From contig NZ_CP179930.1 in the NCBI RefSeq assembly GCF_047495495.1, positions 434,001 through 498,000 of the forward strand: DNA of 64,000 nt, in the 5' to 3' direction. The notes under the pieces were generated by a model, which saw nothing but the letters and a program-made list of their open reading frames with translations, was not told where the DNA came from and did not search any database. Made by a program: the position numbers and the translations under genes. Positions 28,634 to 35,829 of the stretch are shown here, one piece after another. Positions within the stretch are counted from its first letter, which is position 1. The number at the start of each line of letters is the position of its first letter. Source of the stretch: Zymobacter sp047495495. GTDB lineage: Bacteria; Pseudomonadota; Gammaproteobacteria; Pseudomonadales; Halomonadaceae.

Positions 28634-28917
28634 TAATTTTGAGCATATTGTTTTTGTTGTTGGCGTATTTTTAAATGAAATTTCTTTTATTGGCTTATTT
28701 TGGGCACGGTGTTGACAGATAGTGGCTACTATTGGAGTCTTAATACCCAAGGCAACAACAAGAGCCCTTGTCAGGGCCATCGGCCAGGCGCCTTCGCTCA
28801 GCAGTAACGGTTGGGATTTACGGTGTTTGGCATGCTCGGAAGCGGACAAGAACAGTAGACCGCTTTCTGCCCAAAGTGACATGTGATGATGACTGGACCT
28901 GCAAAGGGGAATACAAC

Positions 28918-30657
28918 GTGAGCACAATGTTATCCGGTGCAGATATGGTGGTTCGCGCGCTGGCGGACGAAGGGGTCGAATACCTCTTCGGATACCCGGG
29001 CGGTGCGGCACTGCATATCTACGATGCCCTTCATCGGCAGGATCGCGTCAAGCATATTCTGGTACGCCACGAACAGGGCGCTACCCATATGGCTGACGGA
29101 TATGCCCGCGCGACAGGCAAGACGGGTGCTGTATTGGTGACCTCTGGCCCAGGGGCCACTAACACCATTACCGGTATTGCTACGGCCTACATGGACTCCA
29201 TTCCGATGGTGGTGCTGTGTGGTCAGGTCGCGAGTCACCTGATTGGTGAAGATGCATTCCAAGAAACGGATATCATTGGTGTGACACGTCCGATCGTGAA
29301 GCACAGTTTCACCGTGCATCATCCGAGCGAGATTCCAGGCATCATCCGCAAGGCTTTCTATATCGCCAGTTCTGGTCGTCCCGGCCCTGTCGTCATTGAC
29401 ATCCCCAAAGACATGACGGCCATCGACAAGGCTTTCGAATACGTCTGGCCCAGTTCGGTCGATCTGCGCTCCTATCAGGCCACCGTACGTCCGCACGGCG
29501 GGCAGGTTCGCAAGGCCTTCAGCGCACTGCTTGAAGCCCGCCGTCCGGTGCTGTTCGCTGGCGGTGGGGTGATCTCCGGCAATGCAGGTGAAGCGCTGAC
29601 CGCTTTTGCGCGCCGCTTCGATCTGCCGGTCACCACCTCGCTGATGGGGATCGGTGCCTTCCCGGGCAATGATCGCCAATCGCTGGGCTGGCCGGGCATG
29701 CACGGTAGCGTCGAGGCCAATACGGCTATGCACGAAGCCGATCTGATCTTCTGCATCGGTGCGCGCTTTGACGACCGTGTCACCAACAACGTACGTAAGT
29801 TCTGCCCCGATGCCACGATCGTACACGTCGACATTGACCCGAGTGCGATCTCCAAGACTGTCGTGGCGGATATCCCGATCGTTGGCAGTGCCAGCGATGT
29901 GTTGGCCGAGCTGAGCCGTCTGGCGGATGAACAGAAGGGCAGTGCCCTCGACGACTATCGCCAAGCACTGGCACCGTGGTGGGCGCACATCGACGATGTT
30001 CGTCAGCAGTCCACGAAGTGGCGCTACACGCCGGCAACGGGCGATGCTCAGCCGAAGCCGCAGCAGGTCGTGGAAGCGGTCTACAACATCACCAAAGGCA
30101 AGGCGATCGTCGTTACCGACGTGGGCCAGCACCAGATGTTTGCGGCTCAGTACTACCCTTGCGAACGTCCGCGTCAGTTCCTGACCTCGGGCGGACTGGG
30201 AACGATGGGCTATGGTTTCCCAGCGGGTATCGGGGCCAAGGTCGGTTGCCCCGACCAGACGGTGGTCGTCTTCACGGGTGAAGGCAGCTTCCAAATGATG
30301 ATGCAGGAATTTGGTACCTGCCGTCAGTACGACATCCCCGTCAAGATCGTGGCATTGAACAATAGTTTCCTTGGCATGGTGCACCAGTGGCAGGGCATGT
30401 TCTATGATGGTCGCTATTCCGAATCGTTGATGCAGACCACGCCCGATTTTGATCTGATCTGCCGTGCCTACGGTTTCCGCGCCATCAAGGTGACGCGAGC
30501 CGACGAACTTGAAGCGGCGCTCGAAGACGCTTTCCGCGACCCGAACGAACTGGTCATGCTGGATATCGCCGTCGAACCGTCCGAACAGGTCTATCCGATG
30601 CAGATTCCGGGTGGGGCCATGAACGAAATGCGCGTATCGGATACGGAGGTTGTGTAA
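28918..30657 (+). CDS. ilvI: Acetolactate synthase large subunit (AHAS III type)
   Basis: The enzyme condenses two pyruvates, or pyruvate and 2-ketobutyrate, using TPP, FAD and Mg2+, committing carbon to valine, leucine and isoleucine. In 579 residues the catalytic Glu52 lies in VRHEQGATHMADGYARATG. The FAD domain and the TPP motif (GEGSFQMMMQEFGTCRQ ending in NN) follow. GTG at 28918 lies 8 nt after AAGGGG and is preferred over ATG 28927. It overlaps ilvH by one base, and ilvC follows, forming a complete branched-chain operon segment. Confidence 0.95.
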   Translation: MSTMLSGADMVVRALADEGVEYLFGYPGGAALHIYDALHRQDRVKHILVRHEQGATHMADGYARATGKTGAVLVTSGPGATNTITGIATAYMDSIPMVVLCGQVASHLIGEDAFQETDIIGVTRPIVKHSFTVHHPSEIPGIIRKAFYIASSGRPGPVVIDIPKDMTAIDKAFEYVWPSSVDLRSYQATVRPHGGQVRKAFSALLEARRPVLFAGGGVISGNAGEALTAFARRFDLPVTTSLMGIGAFPGNDRQSLGWPGMHGSVEANTAMHEADLIFCIGARFDDRVTNNVRKFCPDATIVHVDIDPSAISKTVVADIPIVGSASDVLAELSRLADEQKGSALDDYRQALAPWWAHIDDVRQQSTKWRYTPATGDAQPKPQQVVEAVYNITKGKAIVVTDVGQHQMFAAQYYPCERPRQFLTSGGLGTMGYGFPAGIGAKVGCPDQTVVVFTGEGSFQMMMQEFGTCRQYDIPVKIVALNNSFLGMVHQWQGMFYDGRYSESLMQTTPDFDLICRAYGFRAIKVTRADELEAALEDAFRDPNELVMLDIAVEPSEQVYPMQIPGGAMNEMRVSDTEVV

Positions 30658-31148
30658 TGCGACATGTCATTTCAGTCTTGCTTGAGAATGAACCGGGTGC
30701 CCTGTCGCGTGTCGTCGGCCTCTTCTCCCAGCGCAATTTCAACATCGAGACATTGAACGTCGCGCCGACCGAAGAACCCTCGCTGTCACGGCTGACCGTG
30801 ACCACGACCGGTGATCGTCGTCGCATTGAACAGATCATCAAGCATCTCAACCGGCTGATCGAAGTGGTCAAGTTGGTGGATCTGACCGAAGGCAATCACG
30901 TAGAACGTGAACTTCGACTCGTTAAGGTCAAGGCGACTGGGCAAATGCGTGCCGAAATCAAACGCACAGCGGACATCTTCCGCGCCCAGATCGTCGATGT
31001 GACCCCCAGCGTCTATACCCTGCAGATCACAGGGGACGCTGAAAAGATCAGTGCCTTCATGCAGGCACTGGCGCCTGCCACCGTGCTTGAAACAGCAAGC
31101 ACTGGCGTTGCAGGTCTCGCTCGCGGTGACAAGGTGTTGGCGCTGTAA
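30657..31148 (+). CDS. ilvH: Acetolactate synthase small (regulatory) subunit
   Basis: This 163-residue regulatory subunit has an N-terminal ACT domain (ISVLLENEPGALSRVVGLFSQRNFNIETL) that binds valine for feedback inhibition and a C-terminal domain (EIKRTADIFRAQIVDVTPSVYTLQITG). Length equals E. coli IlvH. Start and stop codons overlap ilvI as TAATG, so the subunits are made in balance. Confidence 0.96.
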   Translation: MRHVISVLLENEPGALSRVVGLFSQRNFNIETLNVAPTEEPSLSRLTVTTTGDRRRIEQIIKHLNRLIEVVKLVDLTEGNHVERELRLVKVKATGQMRAEIKRTADIFRAQIVDVTPSVYTLQITGDAEKISAFMQALAPATVLETASTGVAGLARGDKVLAL

Positions 31149-31239
31149 CCCGTTGTGCTCACATGTACCGTTTCCATCCCGCTGTACAACGCTAACCGTA
31201 CAAACGGACCCATAATTTCAGCAGACAGGAACAGTCATC

Positions 31240-32256
31240 ATGCAGGTCTACTACGACAAGGATTGTGATCTTTCTCTCATCCAGGGCAAGAAAGTCACCA
31301 TTCTGGGCTACGGCTCTCAGGGCCACGCGCACGCCAACAACCTGAAAGAATCCGGTGTCGACGTTACTATCGCACTGCGCAAGACCTCCAAGTCCTGGGC
31401 GAAAGCCGAAGCCGCTGGCCTGACCGTCAAGGAAGTACCGGAAGCCGTTAAAGGCGCTGACGTTGTCATGGTTCTGGCCCCTGATGAAAATCAGAAACAG
31501 ATCTACTACCGCGATGTCGAACCGAACCTGAAAGAAGGCGCAGCACTGGCATTCGCTCACGGTTTCAACGTTCACTTCGAACAGATCGAACCGCGTGCCG
31601 ACCTCGACGTCATCATGATCGCGCCGAAAGCGCCGGGTCATACTGTTCGTCAGACCTACACGCAGGGCGGCGGTGTTCCGGCGCTGATCGCTATCGCTCA
31701 GGACGCCAGTGGCCAGGCGCGCGACATCGCGCTGTCCTACGCTTCTGCCAACGGTAACGGCCGTGCGGGTATCATCCACACGACGTTCAAAGAAGAAACT
31801 GAAACTGACCTCTTCGGCGAACAGGCTGTACTGTGCGGCGGTGTCACGGCACTGATTCAGGCAGGTTTCGAAACGCTGGTCGAAGCAGGTTATGCTCCGG
31901 AAATGGCCTACTTCGAATGTATGCACGAAATGAAACTGATCGTTGACCTGATGTACGAAGGTGGTATGGCCGACATGCGCTACTCCATCTCCAACACCGC
32001 TGAATACGGTGACTACATCACTGGCCCGAAAGTTGTCACAGAAGACACCAAAAACGCTATGCGCGGTGTTCTGAAAGACATCCAAGACGGTACTTTCGCT
32101 CGCGACTTCATCCTGGACAACCAGGCTGGCTTCCCGAAACTGAAAAACAGCCGTCGTATCGGTGCCGAACACCCGATCGAAAAAGTGGGCACCAAACTGC
32201 GTGCGATGATGCCGTGGATCGCTGCTCACAAGATGGTCGACAAAGCGAAGAACTGA
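31240..32256 (+). CDS. ilvC: Ketol-acid reductoisomerase (class I)
   Basis: It isomerises and reduces acetolactate with NADPH and Mg2+. The 338-residue class I form has the Rossmann motif GYGSQGHAHANNLKESG, cofactor loop with Arg47 and Ser51-53 region (ALRKTSKSW) and the metal-binding C-terminal domain (EQAVLCGG, FECMHEMKLIVDLMYEGG). The 92-bp gap after ilvH has no terminator, so it is probably cotranscribed. Confidence 0.97.
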   Translation: MQVYYDKDCDLSLIQGKKVTILGYGSQGHAHANNLKESGVDVTIALRKTSKSWAKAEAAGLTVKEVPEAVKGADVVMVLAPDENQKQIYYRDVEPNLKEGAALAFAHGFNVHFEQIEPRADLDVIMIAPKAPGHTVRQTYTQGGGVPALIAIAQDASGQARDIALSYASANGNGRAGIIHTTFKEETETDLFGEQAVLCGGVTALIQAGFETLVEAGYAPEMAYFECMHEMKLIVDLMYEGGMADMRYSISNTAEYGDYITGPKVVTEDTKNAMRGVLKDIQDGTFARDFILDNQAGFPKLKNSRRIGAEHPIEKVGTKLRAMMPWIAAHKMVDKAKN

Positions 32257-32283
32257 TTTTTGGTTCCTCTCTGTCGTACCCTG

Positions 32284-32309
32284 CAATGCCCACCTTATGG
32301 TGGGCATTG
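32284..32309 (+). terminator. Hairpin after ilvC
   Basis: CAATGCCCACC and GGTGGGCATTG form a perfect 11-bp stem with loop TTAT. The following TCATTTC is a poor U-tract, so it is a probable terminator of moderate strength. Confidence 0.6.
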
Positions 32310-32490
32310 TCATTTCAGCGTGATGATGAGACGCTGACACATACGACATGCCTCTGCCTTTTCAAGCGTCTTTATTCCATCAGTGAATAAAAACCTTCGA
32401 ATTCATTCCTTCAGGTATGTTCCCTCGCATGGTATCAATAGTTCATTGCTTATATGAATATTCCATCTAGCCATGGCGAGGATCAACTCT

Positions 32491-33321
32491 ATGAAACTAC
32501 TGCCTTTTATCGCCGCAGCAGCGCTGAGCGTGCTGGCCCCTTTGGCCCACGCCGATCGTTTGGATGACATTCGCCGTGCAGGGGAGCTAAAGGTAGCGAC
32601 CTTTGATGGCAACCCGCCTTTCGGTTTCATTGATACCAAGACCCACCAGCTGGACGGCCTTGATGTCGACTACGCCAAGGCACTGGCCAAGCATCTGGGC
32701 GTGAAGTTGAAGCTGGTGCCGACCAATCCTGCTAACCGTATGCCGCTGCTGGTATCAGGCAAGGTGGATCTGGTCGCGGCCAACTTCACCGTTTCGCCTG
32801 AACGTGCTCAGCAGGTCGACTTCAGCATTCCCTATTTTGCTTCTGGTCAGCAGTTCATCGTGCGCAAGGGTACGCTGACCTCGCCTGAAATCCTCAATCG
32901 CTGGCGTGTCGGTGTGGACAAAGGCACCGTGAATGAAGGCGTACTGCGCGAGAAATTCCCGAAAGCGAAGGTTATTGCCTACGACGACACACCGTTTGCG
33001 TTCGCCGCTCTGCGCAACGGTAGCGTGCAGGCCATCACTCAGGACGGCACCAAACTGGTAGGTTTGTTGGCGACCGTTCCTGACCGTGACGATTACGAGG
33101 TGCCGCCGCTGACGCTGTCCAACGACCTGATCGCTGTCGGTATCCCGAAAGGTGAGGCCGCGCTGAAGAAAGAAGTCGACGATACGCTGCTGGCGCTGGA
33201 GAAAGACGGTGAAGCACAGCGTATCTATGACAAATGGTTCGGGCCGGACAGCCGCACGCCGCTGGCACGCAACTATCGCATCGGCCAGTCCGCACCGGTA
33301 GAAGGTGCCGCTGCCAAATGA
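32491..33321 (+). CDS. Polar amino-acid ABC transporter binding protein
   Basis: This is a family 3 periplasmic solute-binding protein of 276 residues with a Sec signal peptide cleaved near AHA-DR (residue 21). The binding fold is recognisable: GELKVATFDGNPPFGFID, GLDVDYAKALAKHLGVKLKLV, GKVDLVAANFTVSPERAQQVDFSIPY. The ATG at 32491 follows GAGGA; ATG 32473 is too far upstream. The four-gene order (binding protein, two permeases, ATPase) resembles gltIJKL/aat systems for acidic or polar amino acids; the substrate is not determined. Confidence 0.88.
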   Translation: MKLLPFIAAAALSVLAPLAHADRLDDIRRAGELKVATFDGNPPFGFIDTKTHQLDGLDVDYAKALAKHLGVKLKLVPTNPANRMPLLVSGKVDLVAANFTVSPERAQQVDFSIPYFASGQQFIVRKGTLTSPEILNRWRVGVDKGTVNEGVLREKFPKAKVIAYDDTPFAFAALRNGSVQAITQDGTKLVGLLATVPDRDDYEVPPLTLSNDLIAVGIPKGEAALKKEVDDTLLALEKDGEAQRIYDKWFGPDSRTPLARNYRIGQSAPVEGAAAK

Positions 33322-34064
33322 GCTTGCTGTCACTCTGGGGAGAGCCACTGGCCCCGCAGTACACGGACATGATCTGGTCCGGGCTGCAATGCACGCTAGT
33401 GCTCTCCATTGAATCGATTGCCCTGGCCTTGGTGCTGGGGCTGTTGCTATGCATTGCCCGCATGTCACCGCTGGCCCCCGTACGTGGTATAGCTATCGGT
33501 TGGCTGGCGCTGTTTCGCAATACCCCGCTGCTGGTACAGCTGCTGTTCTGGTACTTCGCCTTTCCTGGGTTACTGCCGCAGTCCGTGCGTCTGGTGTTGA
33601 TGACGCCGGCCGAATGGACGCTGTTCGGCACGGTGTGGGAAAGCCCCTCGTGGGAGTTCTTGGCATCGCTGATCGGGCTGACGCTTTATACCGCTTCTTA
33701 TGTGGCGGAAGAGTGCCGTTCGGGGGTGGCCACGGTCAGTAAGGGGCAGTGGCGTGCAGCGCAGGCGCTCGGCATGACGTCAGGGCAGGCTTGGCGCTCC
33801 GTGATCCTGCCGCAGGCGCTGCGTGCGGTGGTGTCGCCGTTGATGGGCCAGTTCATGAACGCGATCAAGAACTCGTCGCTGGCGATGGCGGTCGGCTATG
33901 CCGAGCTGTTCTACGTGTGCGGGATGATCAATGATGCGACCCAGCGCACCTTCGAGCTGTTCGGCATCGTGACCGTGCTCTATATCGCCACAGTAGGCGT
34001 TGTCGAACTGCTGAATGCCGTCCTGACGGCCTGTATGACGCCGCTGCACGGGCAGAGGAACTAA
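33318..34064 (+). CDS. Polar amino-acid ABC permease 1
   Basis: This 248-residue inner-membrane permease of the His/Glu/Gln/Arg/opine type has an ATG that overlaps the preceding stop (ATGA). FRNTPLLVQLLFWYF is the conserved periplasmic-loop motif; the EAA loop is SKGQWRAAQALGMTSGQAWRSVILPQALR. It forms a heterodimer with the next gene product. Confidence 0.9.
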   Translation: MSLLSLWGEPLAPQYTDMIWSGLQCTLVLSIESIALALVLGLLLCIARMSPLAPVRGIAIGWLALFRNTPLLVQLLFWYFAFPGLLPQSVRLVLMTPAEWTLFGTVWESPSWEFLASLIGLTLYTASYVAEECRSGVATVSKGQWRAAQALGMTSGQAWRSVILPQALRAVVSPLMGQFMNAIKNSSLAMAVGYAELFYVCGMINDATQRTFELFGIVTVLYIATVGVVELLNAVLTACMTPLHGQRN

Positions 34065-34067
34065 GCC

Positions 34068-34760
34068 ATGGATCTATCCGTCATCGTCGACAACTTCCGC
34101 TATTTCATGGTGGGCCTGTGGCCGGAAGGACCGTTGCAGGGCGCTGCCATTACGGCGATTCTCAGTCTGACGTCGGGGGCCTTATCCGCTGTTGTCGGTA
34201 TTGTGTTTGGCATCATGCTGGCCTGCTGCCCGCGTTGGGCACGCATCATTATTGTACCGATACTAGGGTTTTTCCGTTCCATTCCCATTGCGATGCTGAT
34301 CTTCGTGGTGTATTTCGTGCTGCCCAAGCTGGTCGGGGTGCATGGCACCACACCGCCGATGCTGACCATTACGCTATCGCTGGGAACGGTGGGTGGAGCC
34401 TATCTGGCCTACAGCGTGGCTGCGGGTATCAACAGCATCCCCAAAGGGCAGTGGCGTGCAGGCAAGGCGCTGGGGTTGTCATGGCTGCAGGTCATGAGGC
34501 ACGTGATCCTGCCGCAGGCGCTTCCTCGTATGTTGCCGTCGTTCGTCAATCAGTGGGTATCCCTGATCAAGGATACATCGCTTGCCTACATCATCAGCAC
34601 GGCCGACCTGACCTTTCTGGCGCGTCAGGTCAGTAACACCGTCATGACACAGCCCGCGGTCATCTATCTGTTCGTGGCGCTGATTTACTTCATCTGCTGC
34701 TCGCTGCTGGACGTACTGGCAGCAGGACTTCGCAAGACGCTATCAGGGAAAACGGTATGA
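34068..34760 (+). CDS. Polar amino-acid ABC permease 2
   Basis: This is the second permease, 230 residues. FFRSIPIAMLIFVVYF replaces the usual RNTPLLVQ block of the partner, as in GltK-type proteins. The EAA loop is PKGQWRAGKALGLSWLQVMRHVILPQALPR. The start is 3 nt after the previous stop, and the end overlaps the ATPase gene by 4 nt. Confidence 0.9.
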   Translation: MDLSVIVDNFRYFMVGLWPEGPLQGAAITAILSLTSGALSAVVGIVFGIMLACCPRWARIIIVPILGFFRSIPIAMLIFVVYFVLPKLVGVHGTTPPMLTITLSLGTVGGAYLAYSVAAGINSIPKGQWRAGKALGLSWLQVMRHVILPQALPRMLPSFVNQWVSLIKDTSLAYIISTADLTFLARQVSNTVMTQPAVIYLFVALIYFICCSLLDVLAAGLRKTLSGKTV

Positions 34761-35482
34761 TCAGTATTCGGAATGTCAGCAAGCACTACGGCCATTTCCA
34801 GGTGCTGAGCGACTGTAGCCTCGATGTGGCTGAAGGTGAGGTTGTCGTCATTTGTGGGCCGTCCGGTTCGGGCAAATCCACATTGATCACGCTGGTGAAC
34901 GCACTGGAACCGTTCGATAGCGGTGACATTATTGTCGAAGGGCAATCGCTGACGTCTGTGCGCAACTTGGCTGCGTTTCGCTCGCGCATTGGCATGGTTT
35001 TCCAGCATTTTGAGCTGTTCCCGCACCTCAGCGTGATTGACAACGTGACGCTGGCGCAGCGCAAAGTGCTGAATCGCTCACAGGCTGAATCCGTCGAGCG
35101 CGCCGAGCAGATGCTGGAGCGTGTCGGGTTGCTGTCGCAGCGCGACAAGCGACCGGCGCAGCTGTCCGGTGGTCAGCAGCAGCGAGTGGCCATTGCTCGA
35201 GCGCTGGCGCTGGATCCCGTCTGCATGCTGCTGGATGAACCGACGTCCGCGCTTGATCCCGAAATGGTGGGTGAAGTGCTGGACGTGCTGCGAGATCTAG
35301 CCAACGGGGGCATGACGATGATCTGCGTGACCCATGAGATGGGCTTTGCGCGTCACGTTTCTGATCGCGTGGTCTTCATGGATCAAGGCCGGATCATTGA
35401 AGATGTGCCGACCGCACAGTTCTTCGAACAGCCGCGCAGCGAGCGCGCCCAGCAGTTCCTGTCACGGCTACTGTCGCACTGA
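34757..35482 (+). CDS. Polar amino-acid ABC transporter ATPase (GlnQ/GltL-like)
   Basis: This 241-residue ATPase has Walker A GPSGSGKST (34-42), Q-loop VFQHFELFPHL, signature LSGGQQQRVAIARAL, Walker B CMLLDEPTSALDPEMV and switch His in CVTHEMGFARHV. All are features of the GlnQ/HisP/GltL family. A strong terminator follows, closing the operon. Confidence 0.93.
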   Translation: MISIRNVSKHYGHFQVLSDCSLDVAEGEVVVICGPSGSGKSTLITLVNALEPFDSGDIIVEGQSLTSVRNLAAFRSRIGMVFQHFELFPHLSVIDNVTLAQRKVLNRSQAESVERAEQMLERVGLLSQRDKRPAQLSGGQQQRVAIARALALDPVCMLLDEPTSALDPEMVGEVLDVLRDLANGGMTMICVTHEMGFARHVSDRVVFMDQGRIIEDVPTAQFFEQPRSERAQQFLSRLLSH

Positions 35483-35522
35483 GCTGATCACGCCCGCAGC
35501 GGTGATCGGGCACCAAAGCCCA

Positions 35523-35576
35523 CCAATAAAAACGTCCGTCTTTCTCTCGTCAGGGAAAGGCGGACGTTTTTATTGG
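35523..35576. terminator. Bidirectional terminator between amino-acid ABC and feo operons
   Basis: A 16-bp inverted repeat, CCAATAAAAACGTCCG and its complement, encloses an inner CTTTC/GAAAG stem. A-runs and T-runs on both arms let it stop the ABC operon and the convergent feoABC operon. Confidence 0.9.
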
Positions 35577-35595
35577 GAAGGTGAGAATTGAGTGG

Positions 35596-35829
35596 CTAAG
35601 TACGCAAGCGGAATAGCGGCACCATACAGCCCTTGCTGTCGGGGCAGTGGCGGCAGTGCTTGCTGACGGTGCAGGTGCTGTCCACTGCAGCGCGCTCAAT
35701 TCGGCCACTGCGTTCGAGGTGTTCAAGCATGGCTGTCACCAACGGAAGCGGCCGCCCGGTTGCTTTGCCTAGCGCTTCGGCCGAGATGCCTGACGGTGCG
35801 TTCCTCAGCTGCTCAATCAGTGCGAGCAT
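35596..35829 (-). CDS. feoC: FeoC-like Fe-S winged-helix protein
   Basis: FeoC is a small partner of the FeoB iron transporter, proposed to protect FeoB or respond to oxygen through an Fe-S cluster. The 77-residue product has a short winged-helix (IEQLRNAPSGISAEALGKATGRPLPLVTAMLEHLERSGRIER) and four cysteines, Cys53, Cys59, Cys62 and Cys68. Their spacing C-x5-C-x2-C-x5-C differs from the E. coli FeoC spacing, but the cluster is complete. The ATG at 35829 follows AGGA by 8 nt and overlaps the feoB end by 13 nt. Confidence 0.88.
   Translation of the reverse strand: MLALIEQLRNAPSGISAEALGKATGRPLPLVTAMLEHLERSGRIERAAVDSTCTVSKHCRHCPDSKGCMVPLFRLRT

Larger units (their letters stand above)
27733..28917. 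other. clpB-ilvI intergenic region, about 1.2 kb
   Basis: No conventional protein gene is convincing here; the minus-strand frames of 131 and 139 codons lack ribosome sites and recognisable motifs. It does contain a strong orphan terminator (28239-28277), a candidate promoter and leader peptide (28342-28592), two hairpins (28570-28586 and 28610-28624) and an AT-rich tract (28590-28720). A small GCACCGC/GCGGTGC hairpin lies at 28023-28038. Confidence 0.6.

Noticed and set aside
28717..28887. Possible plus-strand leader starting with GTG and encoding ATIGVLIPKA
   Set aside because: It has some Ile/Val/Leu but no ribosome site and no following terminator; the ORF at 28410 is the better leader candidate.
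28930..30384. 484-codon minus-strand frame opposite ilvI
   Set aside because: It is antisense to a well-conserved gene, with no motif of its own.
31192..32349. 385-codon minus-strand frame opposite ilvC
   Set aside because: It is antisense to ilvC and lacks recognisable domains and a ribosome site.
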